Shown here one piece after another: positions 24,088 to 33,995 of a DNA stretch of 64,000 nucleotides. Location of the stretch: assembly GCA_025677835.1 (NCBI GenBank), contig JAIXMR010000038.1, positions 62,001 through 126,000 of the forward strand. The letters run 5' to 3'. Source of the DNA: Sporodiniella umbellata. Lineage: Eukaryota; Mucoromycota; Mucoromycetes; Mucorales; Rhizopodaceae. Each line of letters begins with the position of its first letter. Position 1 is the first letter of the stretch. Below the pieces are notes generated by a model. That model did no database searches. It was not told the origin of the DNA and saw only the letters and a program-made list of their open reading frames with translations. The position numbers and the translations under genes are program-made.

Positions 24088-25730
24088 GCGTTTTCTCATA
24101 ATCTACATAACTAGTCATGAGGTTGTTGACAGACTCTGTAGACGTGGACGAAGGATTTGCAATGATACAACAGCCTGTACGTCCTCATCAGCGAAAACCA
24201 AAAATAACAGCCGCAAACTCTCGTCGTCATATATCAGACACTCAGAAAGTTAAGCCTACACGATCTCATCAAACGTCTTCTGACGATTCTTCCGACTCTT
24301 CTTCTCCTTCTCCCGCTGATTTTGCGTTTGACATGATGTATCAGGACCAGCAAAACTCATTGACTTCTATGCTTGATCTTAAAGACCCCTTTTTTGAGCC
24401 CTTCTTTAGCTCATTAGACTCTGTTACAGAAGCTACAGACAGCAATGGAGCTCTCTTTGACAATAATGGTTTGAACAGTCTCTTTGCAATGCAAGATTTT
24501 TCTGCTTTGTCCGCCAACGACGTTCTCCAGCAGCTTTTCCCTTTGACCACTTCCGACTCTAGTCCAACAATGATTGACCTACTTGAGCAAAAAAACTCAA
24601 TCCATCACTTTCTGAACTCTCAAAAACAACAAAAACAAAAAAGAGCCAAGAAAACAGGTATCCGAAAGCCCAAGAAAAAGAATCTCAAGGCCTCCATAAG
24701 TTATCCCAACCTGGCCAACTTGAGCTTATTTCAATCCCCAACCCCTTTGACAAATAATCCATTCTCTATGGATTCGAGTGTATTAGAATCTAGCCCAGCT
24801 GTCTGGGTTGACCCTAGCCTTTATCCACTGTGGCCTAACTATCTATGCCTGTATTTGGAATATTCGCTGCCTTATGACCCTACTGTAAGAAAAAAAGACA
24901 ACCCTCTGATAACCGTACACGGTTTTAACTTTCTTACTTTAGACCACCATACCTCATACATTAGCTACCTTGGCCGAATTCAACCCTTCCTGTATTTCTT
25001 CTGTTGATGGGGCCTGTGTGGCAAAAGAGAAATGCCCTCCATTGTCTGACCTGACTTTGAGTCCAGCTCTTAACGTGCTATCCGTTAAAGTTCAACTTAA
25101 TCTAAATGTCAACACTTCTGATTTCTTTTTTAACAACACATCGTTTTTCGAAACAAAAGATCGTCGCACCGTTGAATGCACTACAACTATATACTCTTTT
25201 GGAAATGTGGTTCTTGAATCGAAAGAAGTACAGCAGGCATTGTGGTTAAATGAAGGGAAATACATGTACAGCTTTGCGTACGTCAATCAATTTTTTGACG
25301 CCTTCATGAAAGGAATAAGATCTTTACAATCCTGGGAAGAAGTTGACATTGCTATAAACAATCTATGCGTAGTACAAGTAACTGAATAACCTTTTTTTTT
25401 TATTATTAATAACTGGGTTAACGTTATCAAAAATAGGTGTTTGAAGATGTTGAGCAAAAATTAAGTCAACAGGCAGCCTTGCCTTTATTACCAGAAGATG
25501 CGCCCACTGAATTAGCGCCGAATACAAACGATATCCTTTTAGGTGAAATGGCCTCTCCCGTTATTCATCATGAAGCTGTGACCCTGCCGGATATTGCTTC
25601 TCCTCTGCTAGTCATGATTTACGAATTTGAAAGGGGATCAGGCACCATGGATATCTCATTGGTGGATAGTGGGTCGGTTCTTTTAGGTATTGCCTCCGAT
25701 CTTCTACAATCTACAGAGAACCATCCTTAA
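23578..25730 (+). CDS. TEA/ATTS-domain transcription factor (AbaA/Tec1-like)
   Basis: Five exons: 23578-23757, 23819-24038, 24115-24884, 24943-25377 and 25437-25730 (632 aa). It is predicted to be a nuclear DNA-binding regulator; fungal TEA proteins (AbaA, Tec1) control sporulation and filamentation. The TEA domain spans roughly residues 61-140: VWPQDVEAAFIEALETIP, GRRKILVNGKPCGRNELIS, then TRKQVSSHIQVLKNTRKND, continued across the intron by PHFMRLLTD. Downstream are a Ser-rich linker, a basic NLS-like block (KQKRAKKTGIRKPKKKN) and a C-terminal region with IPHTLATLAEFNPS and a beta-rich segment resembling the AbaA/TEAD co-activator-binding half. The donor of exon 1 (GTTGGT) is weak, and exon 2 could begin six bases later (23825). 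Intron 2 contains a T tract of nearly 30 nt. Confidence 0.92.
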
Positions 25731-26277
25731 AGTTACTTTAAAATGTTTTCTTTTTTTTTAAAAAAAAAAACATTCACGTATTCTTTCTGCGATTCTCATA
25801 TTTCCCTACACGTTATTCTTAAACATCTCACATACTCTCCCTGTTTTTCATTGTGTCTAATACAAAACAACTATGAGAGAAAACAAATAATAAAATAAGT
25901 ATTTTGTAAATAGACATCAGCATTTACTTTCTTCCTTTAAGGTTTTCTAATGAAGAACTTTATTAAATAGCTTATGTAGTTCAAGTCAAAACTTTCTAAA
26001 AAAAAAAAAAAAACATATTTGAGCATACTCGAAGAAGTAGGAGTAAGAATTGACTTCCTTGCTGCAAAAGGATATTGGTCCTATAACCAATCGAGTTGCT
26101 TTTCTCATAGCGTTCACTGCATAAACAGTAGTGATTGCATTGTGTTACACTCTTGAAAACAATGTAGTACTCATGACTTTTTCCTGTCGTCATAACTGCA
26201 CGTGACATAGAATAATCTACAATGGTTCAGGAGTTGCGATTATTCGGAAATATATTTCTTTTTTATTAGCCAAGAAA
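25731..26277. other. Intergenic between the TEA factor and SNX41
   Basis: 547 bp. The region starts with a T8/A10 palindromic stretch (about 25751-25770) just after the TEA stop, possibly part of a 3' end. A TTATTAG acceptor-like site directly before the SNX41 ATG leaves open a small upstream exon. Otherwise nothing recognisable. Confidence 0.45.
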
Positions 26278-28042
26278 ATGACCAACTCTAGTAATTTGCT
26301 TCGATCAAGCTGCGGTTGCACCATTGAGCGGTCTCTTCGACAAGAAGATTGTTTTATCTTTGTTACTGGTGCACAGAAACAGTCTGATGTGCCTGGCAAG
26401 AGTTACATAGCATACCAGTTGCGCATTGGTGTAAGAATGATTATATACTTCTCTTCCCACCTTTTTAGATTTCTTACCGTCGAATCTTGTTTTGTTTTAA
26501 TAGAACATAGAAACAAGTCGTCGATATAGCGAATTTGAATCATTTAGAAAGTCATTAACCTTACTTCATCCCACTTTAATCGTGCCGCCTATACCCGAAA
26601 AGCATTCTTTGGGTAAGCAAAGAGAATCGTGGAAATTGACATTCAACAAATTATTATTTAGTGGATTATGCAGCTTTGCAAGCTAAAGTCAGAGATGATT
26701 TGGCTATGATAGAAAAGAGAAAACGTATGCTTCAAACCTTTTTGAATAGAGTAGCCAAACATCCCGAATTGGGCCAAGATCACGTGTTTCATCAATTTCT
26801 AGAACACAACGTGGCCTGGGTAAATAGTAACGGAGCTATCTATCCATTTCCTGTTTATAACTGATCTGCCATGACTGTATAGGCTGACGTACTTTGCTCA
26901 CCGCCTTTGTCCACCCTACCAAAAAATCCTTTACAGATGGTAGTGAGTTCAGATACTCAGGTTCCGACACACACCCAAAACCAGATTCTCTCTAGCAACC
27001 TTGTCCCTACTCCTTTTGCTGCATATCAGCTTAAAAATCCTGACCCACGATTTGAGGAGTCTGAAAAATTCACCTTTAGAATTGCCAATTATATGAGTAA
27101 CAATCTTGATAAAAGCCAACGCAAAGTAATTAGACGACTGGGAGGTACCTGCCTTTTTTTTTTTTTTTATTGTTATTATTGTGCTAGGAAACTGACATTA
27201 GAGAATTATCAGAACTAGCCAACGACTATGCCGAATTGGGCGCAGTGTATAACGGGTTTAGTTTAAACGAAACAGGTGCTGTGGCCAATGCAATTGAGAA
27301 GATTGGACAAGCTGTGGATGCAGGTTATACTGAGACGGGGCATATGGTCACTTCACTTGAAGGTGATTTTGCTGAACCTATTCAGGAACATGCACAGTTT
27401 GCGCAAGCAATCAAACAGGTCTTAAAGTTCCGGCATATGAAGCATGCCCAGGTCGAGTTGACCGAGGCTGCACTGGAAGACAAAAAAGATCAACTGGACA
27501 GTTTACAGTCTATGGAGAACGAGGCTCGACGTCTTGAAGAGGCTTTGACTCGCAACAAAACCATAGGTCCAAACGCAGTAGATATTGATGAGATAAACAA
27601 TCCACCAGAATCGCCTATTGTCTCTCCACCAAGAGCTCGTTCTTCTTGGAACGGACGGCCTATGCGCGTTATCAGTGCAGTAGGACATACACTACAAAAC
27701 ATCATTGACGTCAATCCAGAAGCAACACGACGAAACCAAATCGGAATGTCAAAGGATGCGATCAATGTACTTGAAGAGGCTCTGAGCCTCACTCGCAAGG
27801 ATTTAAATGCAGTGTCTACAGAGCTTCAAGCGGATTTAGATAGATTCCAAAAAGAAAAGATTCATGACATGCGAGACATGCTGATTGCTTATGCAAAAAT
27901 ACACATTCGTTATTGTCAGAAGGTAAATAGAATGACATCCTCTTTTGTGCTTTTTTGAATGTGTCACTTAACTTTTTTTTTTTTGAAGAATCTTGAATCA
28001 TGGCAAGAGGCTCGTGCCGAAGTTGAAAAGATACCAATCTAA
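26278..28042 (+). CDS. Sorting nexin, SNX41/Atg20-like (PX-BAR protein)
   Basis: Six exons: 26278-26430, 26504-26612, 26662-26819, 26883-27125, 27188-27922 and 27989-28042 (483 aa). It is predicted to bind PI3P on endosomes and act in retrograde sorting and selective autophagy with Snx4/Atg24. The PX domain covers about residues 12-140, with the lipid-binding RRYSEFESF motif, PPIPEKHS and the following basic KRKRMLQTFLNRV helix. The rest is a BAR-type helical region (ELANDYAELGAVYNGFSL, then long coiled segments with LEDKKDQLDSL), interrupted by a Pro/Ser linker near residue 350. The exon 4 donor at 27126 was chosen over a better-looking GAG|GTACC site at 27145 because only it keeps frame and gives a 62-nt intron. 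The start may lie further upstream if a leader exon exists. Confidence 0.88.
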
Positions 28043-28420
28043 ACAATCTCTGGTTTATATATATATAAATTCTCTATATAGTTATGTAAATAGATACGTG
28101 ATCTTTTTTTTTTTTTTTTTTTTATGTTGACTTGAAGTGAGTAACTACAACAAAGCTTTAGCAGATTCTCGTTTGAGTTGCTTTTCAATTTATAAATGAG
28201 AGGGGAGGGAGGTTTGGCAAATCAAAAATAGAAGGACTTGTTAAAGCAGTATGGATTTAGGGGCATTGTATAAACAGTTTTTTTTGAATTTATTTTTGTT
28301 TTCTTTTGATGTTGGATCAAAAGAGTATAATACAAAAATAAACGTAGTTTACGTGTGTTTATATATATAAAAAAATTAAATTTGTCAGTTATTGTACAAT
28401 AAAATAATAAGATGTAAAGG
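28043..28420. other. 3' intergenic region between convergent SNX41 and Kelch-kinase genes
   Basis: Contains TA repeats near 28057 and a T tract of about 20 nt at 28104-28123. It probably carries both 3' UTRs. No gene seen. Confidence 0.5.
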
Positions 28421-30735
28421 CTATTGAATGAAGTACGGGTCTTGCTATATTTTTTGAGAAAAGTGAGTGAATTTGATTCTGTAGAGTTTGTGTGACTAAT
28501 TACCATCCACTGCTTGGCCGTTCCACGCGCCTTGGGTTCTCTACTAAGTAAGGTGGTTATAACATAGCAAGTGTGTTTGTTATCAATCAATGTTTCCAAG
28601 CGCGGGATTTTCAACTCATGTTTTTGAGTCCAACAAAGGCCATTGTTTAAAGTGGGTGTGGATGGTGAGGGATGAGAAATGAAATGCAGAATTGTGTCGT
28701 CTTTGATATTACTTGGGAATAGCGTTTTTTGCGTCTCCAGTTCGTATATAAGACAGCCGAGTGACCAAAGATCGATACAAGCTGTAGCCACGACCCCATT
28801 GGCTCCTTCTAAACCATACGTAGTGGCCTTGGCTACTTCAGGGGAGCAATAGCGAGGGGTGATCACACTGACACACTCTTCGTTTATAGTTCTGCTTGCT
28901 TCAAAATCTATTAGTTTCCACTGACCCTCTTTGCACATCACGTTGGTTGGCTTCAAATCGCAAAAAGCTATTCCGCGATCGTGGCACCAAGCCAGAGCTT
29001 TCAAAAGATGACCTGCGACGACACGGGGTAAAAAGACTTTGTGTTGTATCCATGTGCTCAGGGTTTCATCTAAACGCTCCATCACAACCGCATATTTGAT
29101 CTCGTTTTCTTGAATTGTCAAGACCTCGAGAAGTTCAACTACCCAGGGTGATTTGAGTTTGACCAACGTTCGACATTCCCTTTCCCATGCTTCTCTACGG
29201 GCAAATAATTTGATGGCCATCGGTTTCTGTGTCTCTTTCTGAGTGACAAATACTATCGAGTTACAGGGGCCCATAATACATGGCTGTGAATCTATTTGAT
29301 ACTGCTCAGGCAATAACGGTATTTTGGGGTCTGAAAGAGCTGAAGACGAAGTAGAGGGGGTTTGTCGTGCAATGGTGAGGGACTCGTTACTGCTGGTTGC
29401 TGGGCTTGACTGTCTGCCAAGAGAGGCTAGCAAATCAAGTGGACTCTGTCGATGGTATATGATAGGGCTAGCTTCTTGTTTCTGAACAGCCTGTGCTACT
29501 AGCGTATTGCTAGTGTTTGAAGGGTAATGGCGTCGTTTAGCTTCTGTGGTGTCCCACGTGGAATTTGTTCCTGTGCTGAGCTGATGTGAGGTGTTACTTT
29601 GGATGTATTGAATGGGGGATATAGGATCTGGCAGAGTCCAATTCTCATCTTCTTCTGCAGGATGACGGTAATGATCGACGGGAAGATCGCGTTGCTTGTT
29701 TATTGCCACAGAAAATTCATTGGGTTTCTGCGATATAATCTCATTGGGTACCTGCCCATCCGAGACAAGCAGAGTTTTGGAATGTCGACAGGAGTCACTA
29801 CGGGGAGATCCGATAAGAGCTCCCGTTGTATTGACATCGCTCACCGCCTCTAATACACCAGTCACTACCCTATCTGAGTAATCGCCAATCTCAGAATGCC
29901 TTGCAAAGGAGGTATTGCTCCAGGCCTTCGACATTCGATAGGGCGCTCGAGAGGAGTCGTTGTATTCTTTTGATATCGAGGGTAAGTGATCTATTATTTC
30001 ATCATGTATTGAACTTGTTTCGTCCTGTTTATCTTTTGGCTGCCTTCGACTTCTAATACAGCAGAACAGAGCCAGGGCAAGAAGCGCCAACAGGGCAAGA
30101 CCGCCCACAGTTGCACCAACAATAATACCTACCATATTTGGTTGACTCTCGGTAGTGGCAACAGTCGCGGTTGTATTACTAGGGGTTGTATTATTCGTTC
30201 TAGGTGGAACCACTGGATTAATGAACCCTGTTGTTGGAATCTTGTTCCAGCTCCAGTTGTTCATGTCTAGAATATACATGTTGGAATCATTAGTGGCAGT
30301 GACTCCCCAACCACCAAAAATATATAGCTTTTTGCTGACGTTATCAAGCACAGAGGAATGACCTAGATAGCTCTGGTGTCAAAAAAAAAAAAAAAAAAAT
30401 TGCTTGCTTTTTTTTTTTTTTTTTTTTTTTTTACCCATTCTAGGATTTGGGCTGTTTGTTTGGTTGGCCATTTCCATTCTCTGCCAAAACATTTGCGGAT
30501 ACAAGGTAACATTGAGTATCCAAACATCGGAATCAAAAGGCTGCGAGGTTCCACCACCGAAAACAACCATATAATCATCTAAGCAGTTTGCAGTATGAAG
30601 CCGTCTTGCGCCAGGAACTATAGTTGTCGATATGCCCTGGACGTTCCAGACTTTAGTACTCAAATTAAAGATATTGATGGCCTAAAATAAAACAATAGTT
30701 TATGCAAAAAGGATCAGTACAGACTATTTTTTTTT

Positions 30736-30766
<31 letters not shown>

Positions 30767-31611
30767 CAGCAAGAATTTATTGTTACATCTGTCACACCTG
30801 TAGAACTCCCTGTCGTAGAACCACCGAAAGTAATTAAGGAGTTTATTTTCTTTAAATAACATGTTGTATGATCTGTCAATCCCAGTCCGTTTGAGCCCGG
30901 TGACATTTGGAAAGAGCTGGCATCCAAAAGTCCCAGTGTGTTTTGCACTGCATTTATATTAGGATAGCCGCGGTTATCTACACTTAATCCTCCATAGGTA
31001 TATATTGTGTTTTCAACGGTAACAATCGAATAGCCGGCTACTTTAGCTGCAGAAGCTTGAAAATCTAATGCATCTTTCATTGTAAGGGGGAGGCGTTGTA
31101 AGGGCTATATTTTTTTTTTTTTTTTTTTTTTTTCTTTTATTACTTGTTGTTGGAAAGCTCCAGGACCAGCTATTGATATCTAGTTTTTGTAAAACATTAG
31201 TGGTAGTGTTTCCTACCCAAGTCAAAAGCTGGCCCTGACTTGGAAGGTGAGTTGCTGAGATAAATATCTGAGGTAACATGGTTGCTCCACTTTGAACTTG
31301 TATTTGTGGTTGGTACCAGAAACCGTTGCGGGAATCCCAAGCCCACACATTGGCTGATCCCGCTACATTTGTGTTGTAATTCGCCTTGGGATCTTCAGAA
31401 CCAGCATAGATAATTGTGTATGGATGTAAAAAGGCTAATAAAAGGTTTAGTGTACCAGTTCTTTTATGTTTTCTAAAGGGAAGAGACCTGAAGCATGTCC
31501 GGCTCTCCAAGGGACGTTTGTTTGCGCTGAACCCAGCTGTTGAGGTTTTGTAAAGCTTAATAAGGACAGCAGCAGTGATAGGAAGAATATACGTCTATTA
31601 TTTCTAACCAT
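28421..31611 (-). CDS. Kelch-repeat / transmembrane / protein-kinase fusion (putative receptor kinase)
   Basis: Six exons on the minus strand: 31488-31611, 31144-31434, 30787-31073, 30435-30681, 28504-30362 and 28421-28444 (943 aa). A signal-peptide-like N-terminus (RRIFFLSLLLSLLSF) is followed by a Kelch-type beta-propeller to about residue 370 (YTIIYAGSED, NTIYTYGG, NSLITFGG, YMVVFGGG, KLYIFGGW blades). A Thr/Asn/Pro linker leads to one TM helix (GIIVGATVGGLALLALLALA) and a basic stop-transfer CCIRSRRQ. The cytoplasmic side has a Ser-rich region and then a protein-kinase domain (about residues 675-943): MAIKLF Lys, WEREC Glu, CDLKPTN catalytic loop, DFE in place of DFG, SPEV, and CIDLWSLGCLIYELE. 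The last exon adds only QDPYFIQ and stops, a typical kinase C-lobe ending. Exon joins of the extracellular part rest on phase and Kelch continuity. Confidence 0.87.
30363..30434 (-). other. Intron containing an A/T homopolymer hairpin
   Basis: The intron between Kelch exons 4 and 5 consists mainly of an A tract (about 30381-30399) and a T tract (about 30410-30432) separated by about 10 bases, so the transcript can fold into a near-perfect A:U stem. Donor GTAAAA and acceptor CTATCTAG are at its ends. Confidence 0.75.
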
Positions 31612-31677
31612 CGACGAAAAAAAAAGTAAAAATAAAAAAAATATAAAAAAATAGAACAAAAATAAAAGAAATAGAGC

Positions 31678-32897
31678 TTAATTTGGATTTTTATTTCTAT
31701 TTCCATCTTTATTATTTTTTCGTGCTCTTTGTGTTTTCTTTGTTGATTTGTTATAAAACTCGTTTGCAGCGTTGGGGTATTCTTTTTCAAACTCTTCCTT
31801 TGCCTTCTGCACCATGTCTTTGTAATGCTGCTTTTCTTCATTTGAAAGTGCCTTCCACCTTTGGCCAGCGATTTTGCTAGCTTCATTGACGTTCATGTGC
31901 GGAAACTCTGCTCTTACCTTAGGAACTTCTTCTTTACTGTAAAAGATCCACACGTTGGGCGGCGGTTTGGGTTTCTCTGCAAACTGAAACGATCTGTTTC
32001 TAAAGACTTCCTTTTTCATTTCAGACATTCTGTTGTACGCCTCCTTTTTAACCTACACGAATCGTTCAATTGCTGTCTATGTGTTTTCTTTCTTACTGGC
32101 GAGATATTTCTCCATTCTTTTCCGATCAGTTTACTCAGCTGGTAGTTATCCAGCTCTGGGTTTTCTTCTTTGATTTTTGCCCGCATATCTTTATTAAATA
32201 GAATAAACGGGTTGAATCGATTGGCTGGCCTGGACTTGTACTTTTTTTCGGTTTTTTTCAGTTCCTTTTGTTCTTTGGCATTCATCTTGGATTCAAATAC
32301 AAGCGGCCCACTGTCATTGTCGTCGCTCTCTTCTGTATATTCAGAGTTGTACAAGCTGGCCTCGTCATCCTCAGGATTCAACACGTAGTATTCGTTCTCC
32401 AAGTCTTTTTCCTGAAAGTCGTCACTGGCTACCTTGATGATCACTGCAGGTGATTGGATATCCTCAGTAACAACACTCTCACTGTCTGAGCAGGCTGGGG
32501 TTTTTCGATGGCGCTCTTCTGTATCGCTGTCGTCCATATCCGAAAAACCATCCTTGTCAGGCTTTCGGGTGATCAGAGACGTGTTGATATCCAGGCGAGG
32601 CTTTTTGATCTCTCTAGTTCTCTTCTGGTTCGCTTTTTTGTTTTTGGGACTCACAAGATCATCTACATTGCCAAAGAGGTCATCCATGTCCAGATCGAAA
32701 GGATCTAATGCCTTCTGCAACCAGGAATGATAACAATAGCCGCATTGTCTGTAATAGGGTTTGTTTTCGATTAATAATGAAGCTGAAAAACAAGTAGACG
32801 TATTTTTTATAAGAAAAAGGAGGGGGGGAAATGCTATTTACGCTAAGCTATTGTTCACTGTGACCTGAGTAGAATGACAAGCTCGACAGCGATTCAT
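31678..32897 (-). CDS. Two-HMG-box protein with N-terminal CXXC pair
   Basis: Three exons on the minus strand: 32842-32897, 32097-32748 and 31678-32052 (360 aa). The first 25 residues contain two CXXC pairs, CRAC and CGYC, separated by 15 residues; they are joined by splicing and resemble a small zinc ribbon. An acidic, Ser-rich segment with a KKPRLD-type basic stretch follows. HMG box 1 is at about residues 185-240 (RPANRFNPFILFNKDMRAKI, KLIGKEWRNISP, completed by the intron junction to VKKEAYNRM). HMG box 2 is at about 255-325 (KPKPPPNVWIFYSKEEVP, IAGQRWKALSNEEKQHY). The tail is basic. It is probably a nuclear DNA-bending/architectural protein; the exact family is not recognised. Its stop lies only 66 bp before the ATG of the Kelch-kinase gene on the same strand. 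Confidence 0.85.
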
Positions 32898-32918
32898 TGA
32901 GATTCGAAAAGATTATAG

Positions 32919-32951
<33 letters not shown>

Positions 32952-32988
32952 AAATCAAAAAGAGCGGTGGAGCTTTAATAAATAAGGT

Positions 32989-33844
32989 TCACTTTTTAGA
33001 AGAAGGCGGTGTGATAGGATAAATAGGATAGTGATATTCTTGGGTAGTCGTGGTAGCAAATGTGCGTTTGGACAGTTGGTCTAGAAGGTTAGTAAAGGAT
33101 AGGGTGGCTTTGCAGTTTTTTACCCATTAAGCTTGGTATCGTAGACTGCCAGTCCTGATCATTTCTGCAATCGGGGGGACTGGGCAGGCGGTGGAAGCAC
33201 TCGTTATTGGTAGGGGACCAAGTGGAAGGGGTTGAGATAGAACTAAAGGGGATTTGCGTTCTGGAAGAGGAGATGGAAAGGTCAAGCATGGAGTGGGTGA
33301 TCGATTGTGATGGGGGCGGAGAAGCTAAGGCTGTTAGACAAAACTAAACAGAGGTCATTTGCTTACTTCTGTTGATCATCTCTCTTGCTGGATTCACGCC
33401 CTGAACTGTATGACGTTGGGGTCGTGTTCGATACGTCTCGCTGGGTTGTGCTAGTGTACTGGGTGCAAAGGCGCCCATTAATCTTTCTATTCTCCGAAGT
33501 CTATCCTCGATTCTTTCGATGGTATCCACCGGCTGCTTTTTAGTAGGCCGTCTTAGACATTCGATTCCGTTCGAGGCACAGAATCCGCAGGGACTTCCTC
33601 CGTCACACTTTGTCTTGCGCTTACGACATGTTTCGCAGGCTGAACCGGAGCCAAGTCTTTTGGCTGTCTGTGTAGAAAAAATACTACGAGAACCGTCGTG
33701 CAATACACTATAGGCACAGTCTTGTTCGGCTTGAATACAATGTGTACAGGGTCGTTGGGTATCGCACAGTCTTCCTCTCTTTTTGCATTGCTCGCAGGTC
33801 ATTTTTTTTAAGGAATCGTTGTTAGAAGACACATTCGTAGTCAT
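32989..33844 (-). CDS. Tandem double Zn2Cys6 zinc-cluster protein
   Basis: Three exons on the minus strand: 33367-33844, 33124-33330 and 32989-33080 (258 aa). Two complete zinc clusters are present with identical spacing, C-X2-C-X6-C-X5-C-X2-C-X6-C: CEQCKKRGRLC...DC at about residues 17-43 and CETCRKRKTKC...EC at about 67-93. A basic linker and a short coiled-coil-like segment (IERIEDRLRRIERLMG) follow, then a Ser/Pro/Thr-rich tail ending TTTTQEYHYPIYPITPPSSK. There is no fungal_trans middle-homology region, so this is a small regulator. ATG 33844 is preferred; the next ATG, just before the first cluster, is also possible. Upstream of the ATG are long T/A tracts. Exon phases are consistent. 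Confidence 0.86.
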
Positions 33845-33995
33845 GAGAAAAGAAAAGAAAAAAGAAAAAAAGAGAGAGAAAAGGGAAAGTTGTTTTTTTT
33901 TTTTTTTTTTCTTGTTTTTTTTTTTTTTTTTTTTTCGGTTCACTTTCCGGGGATTTGTGTAATACAAAAAGAAGTTTTTTTAAAAGTGTTTTTAT

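Noticed and set aside
27145..27187. SNX41 exon 4 ending at GGAG|GTACCT
   Set aside because: It gives a reading-frame break into exon 5; the GTAATT donor at 27126 keeps frame and gives a normal-sized intron.
30376..30582. Frames rich in poly-Lys or poly-Phe around the Kelch gene introns
   Set aside because: They are translations of intronic A/T homopolymers next to true exons read in the wrong frame or strand.
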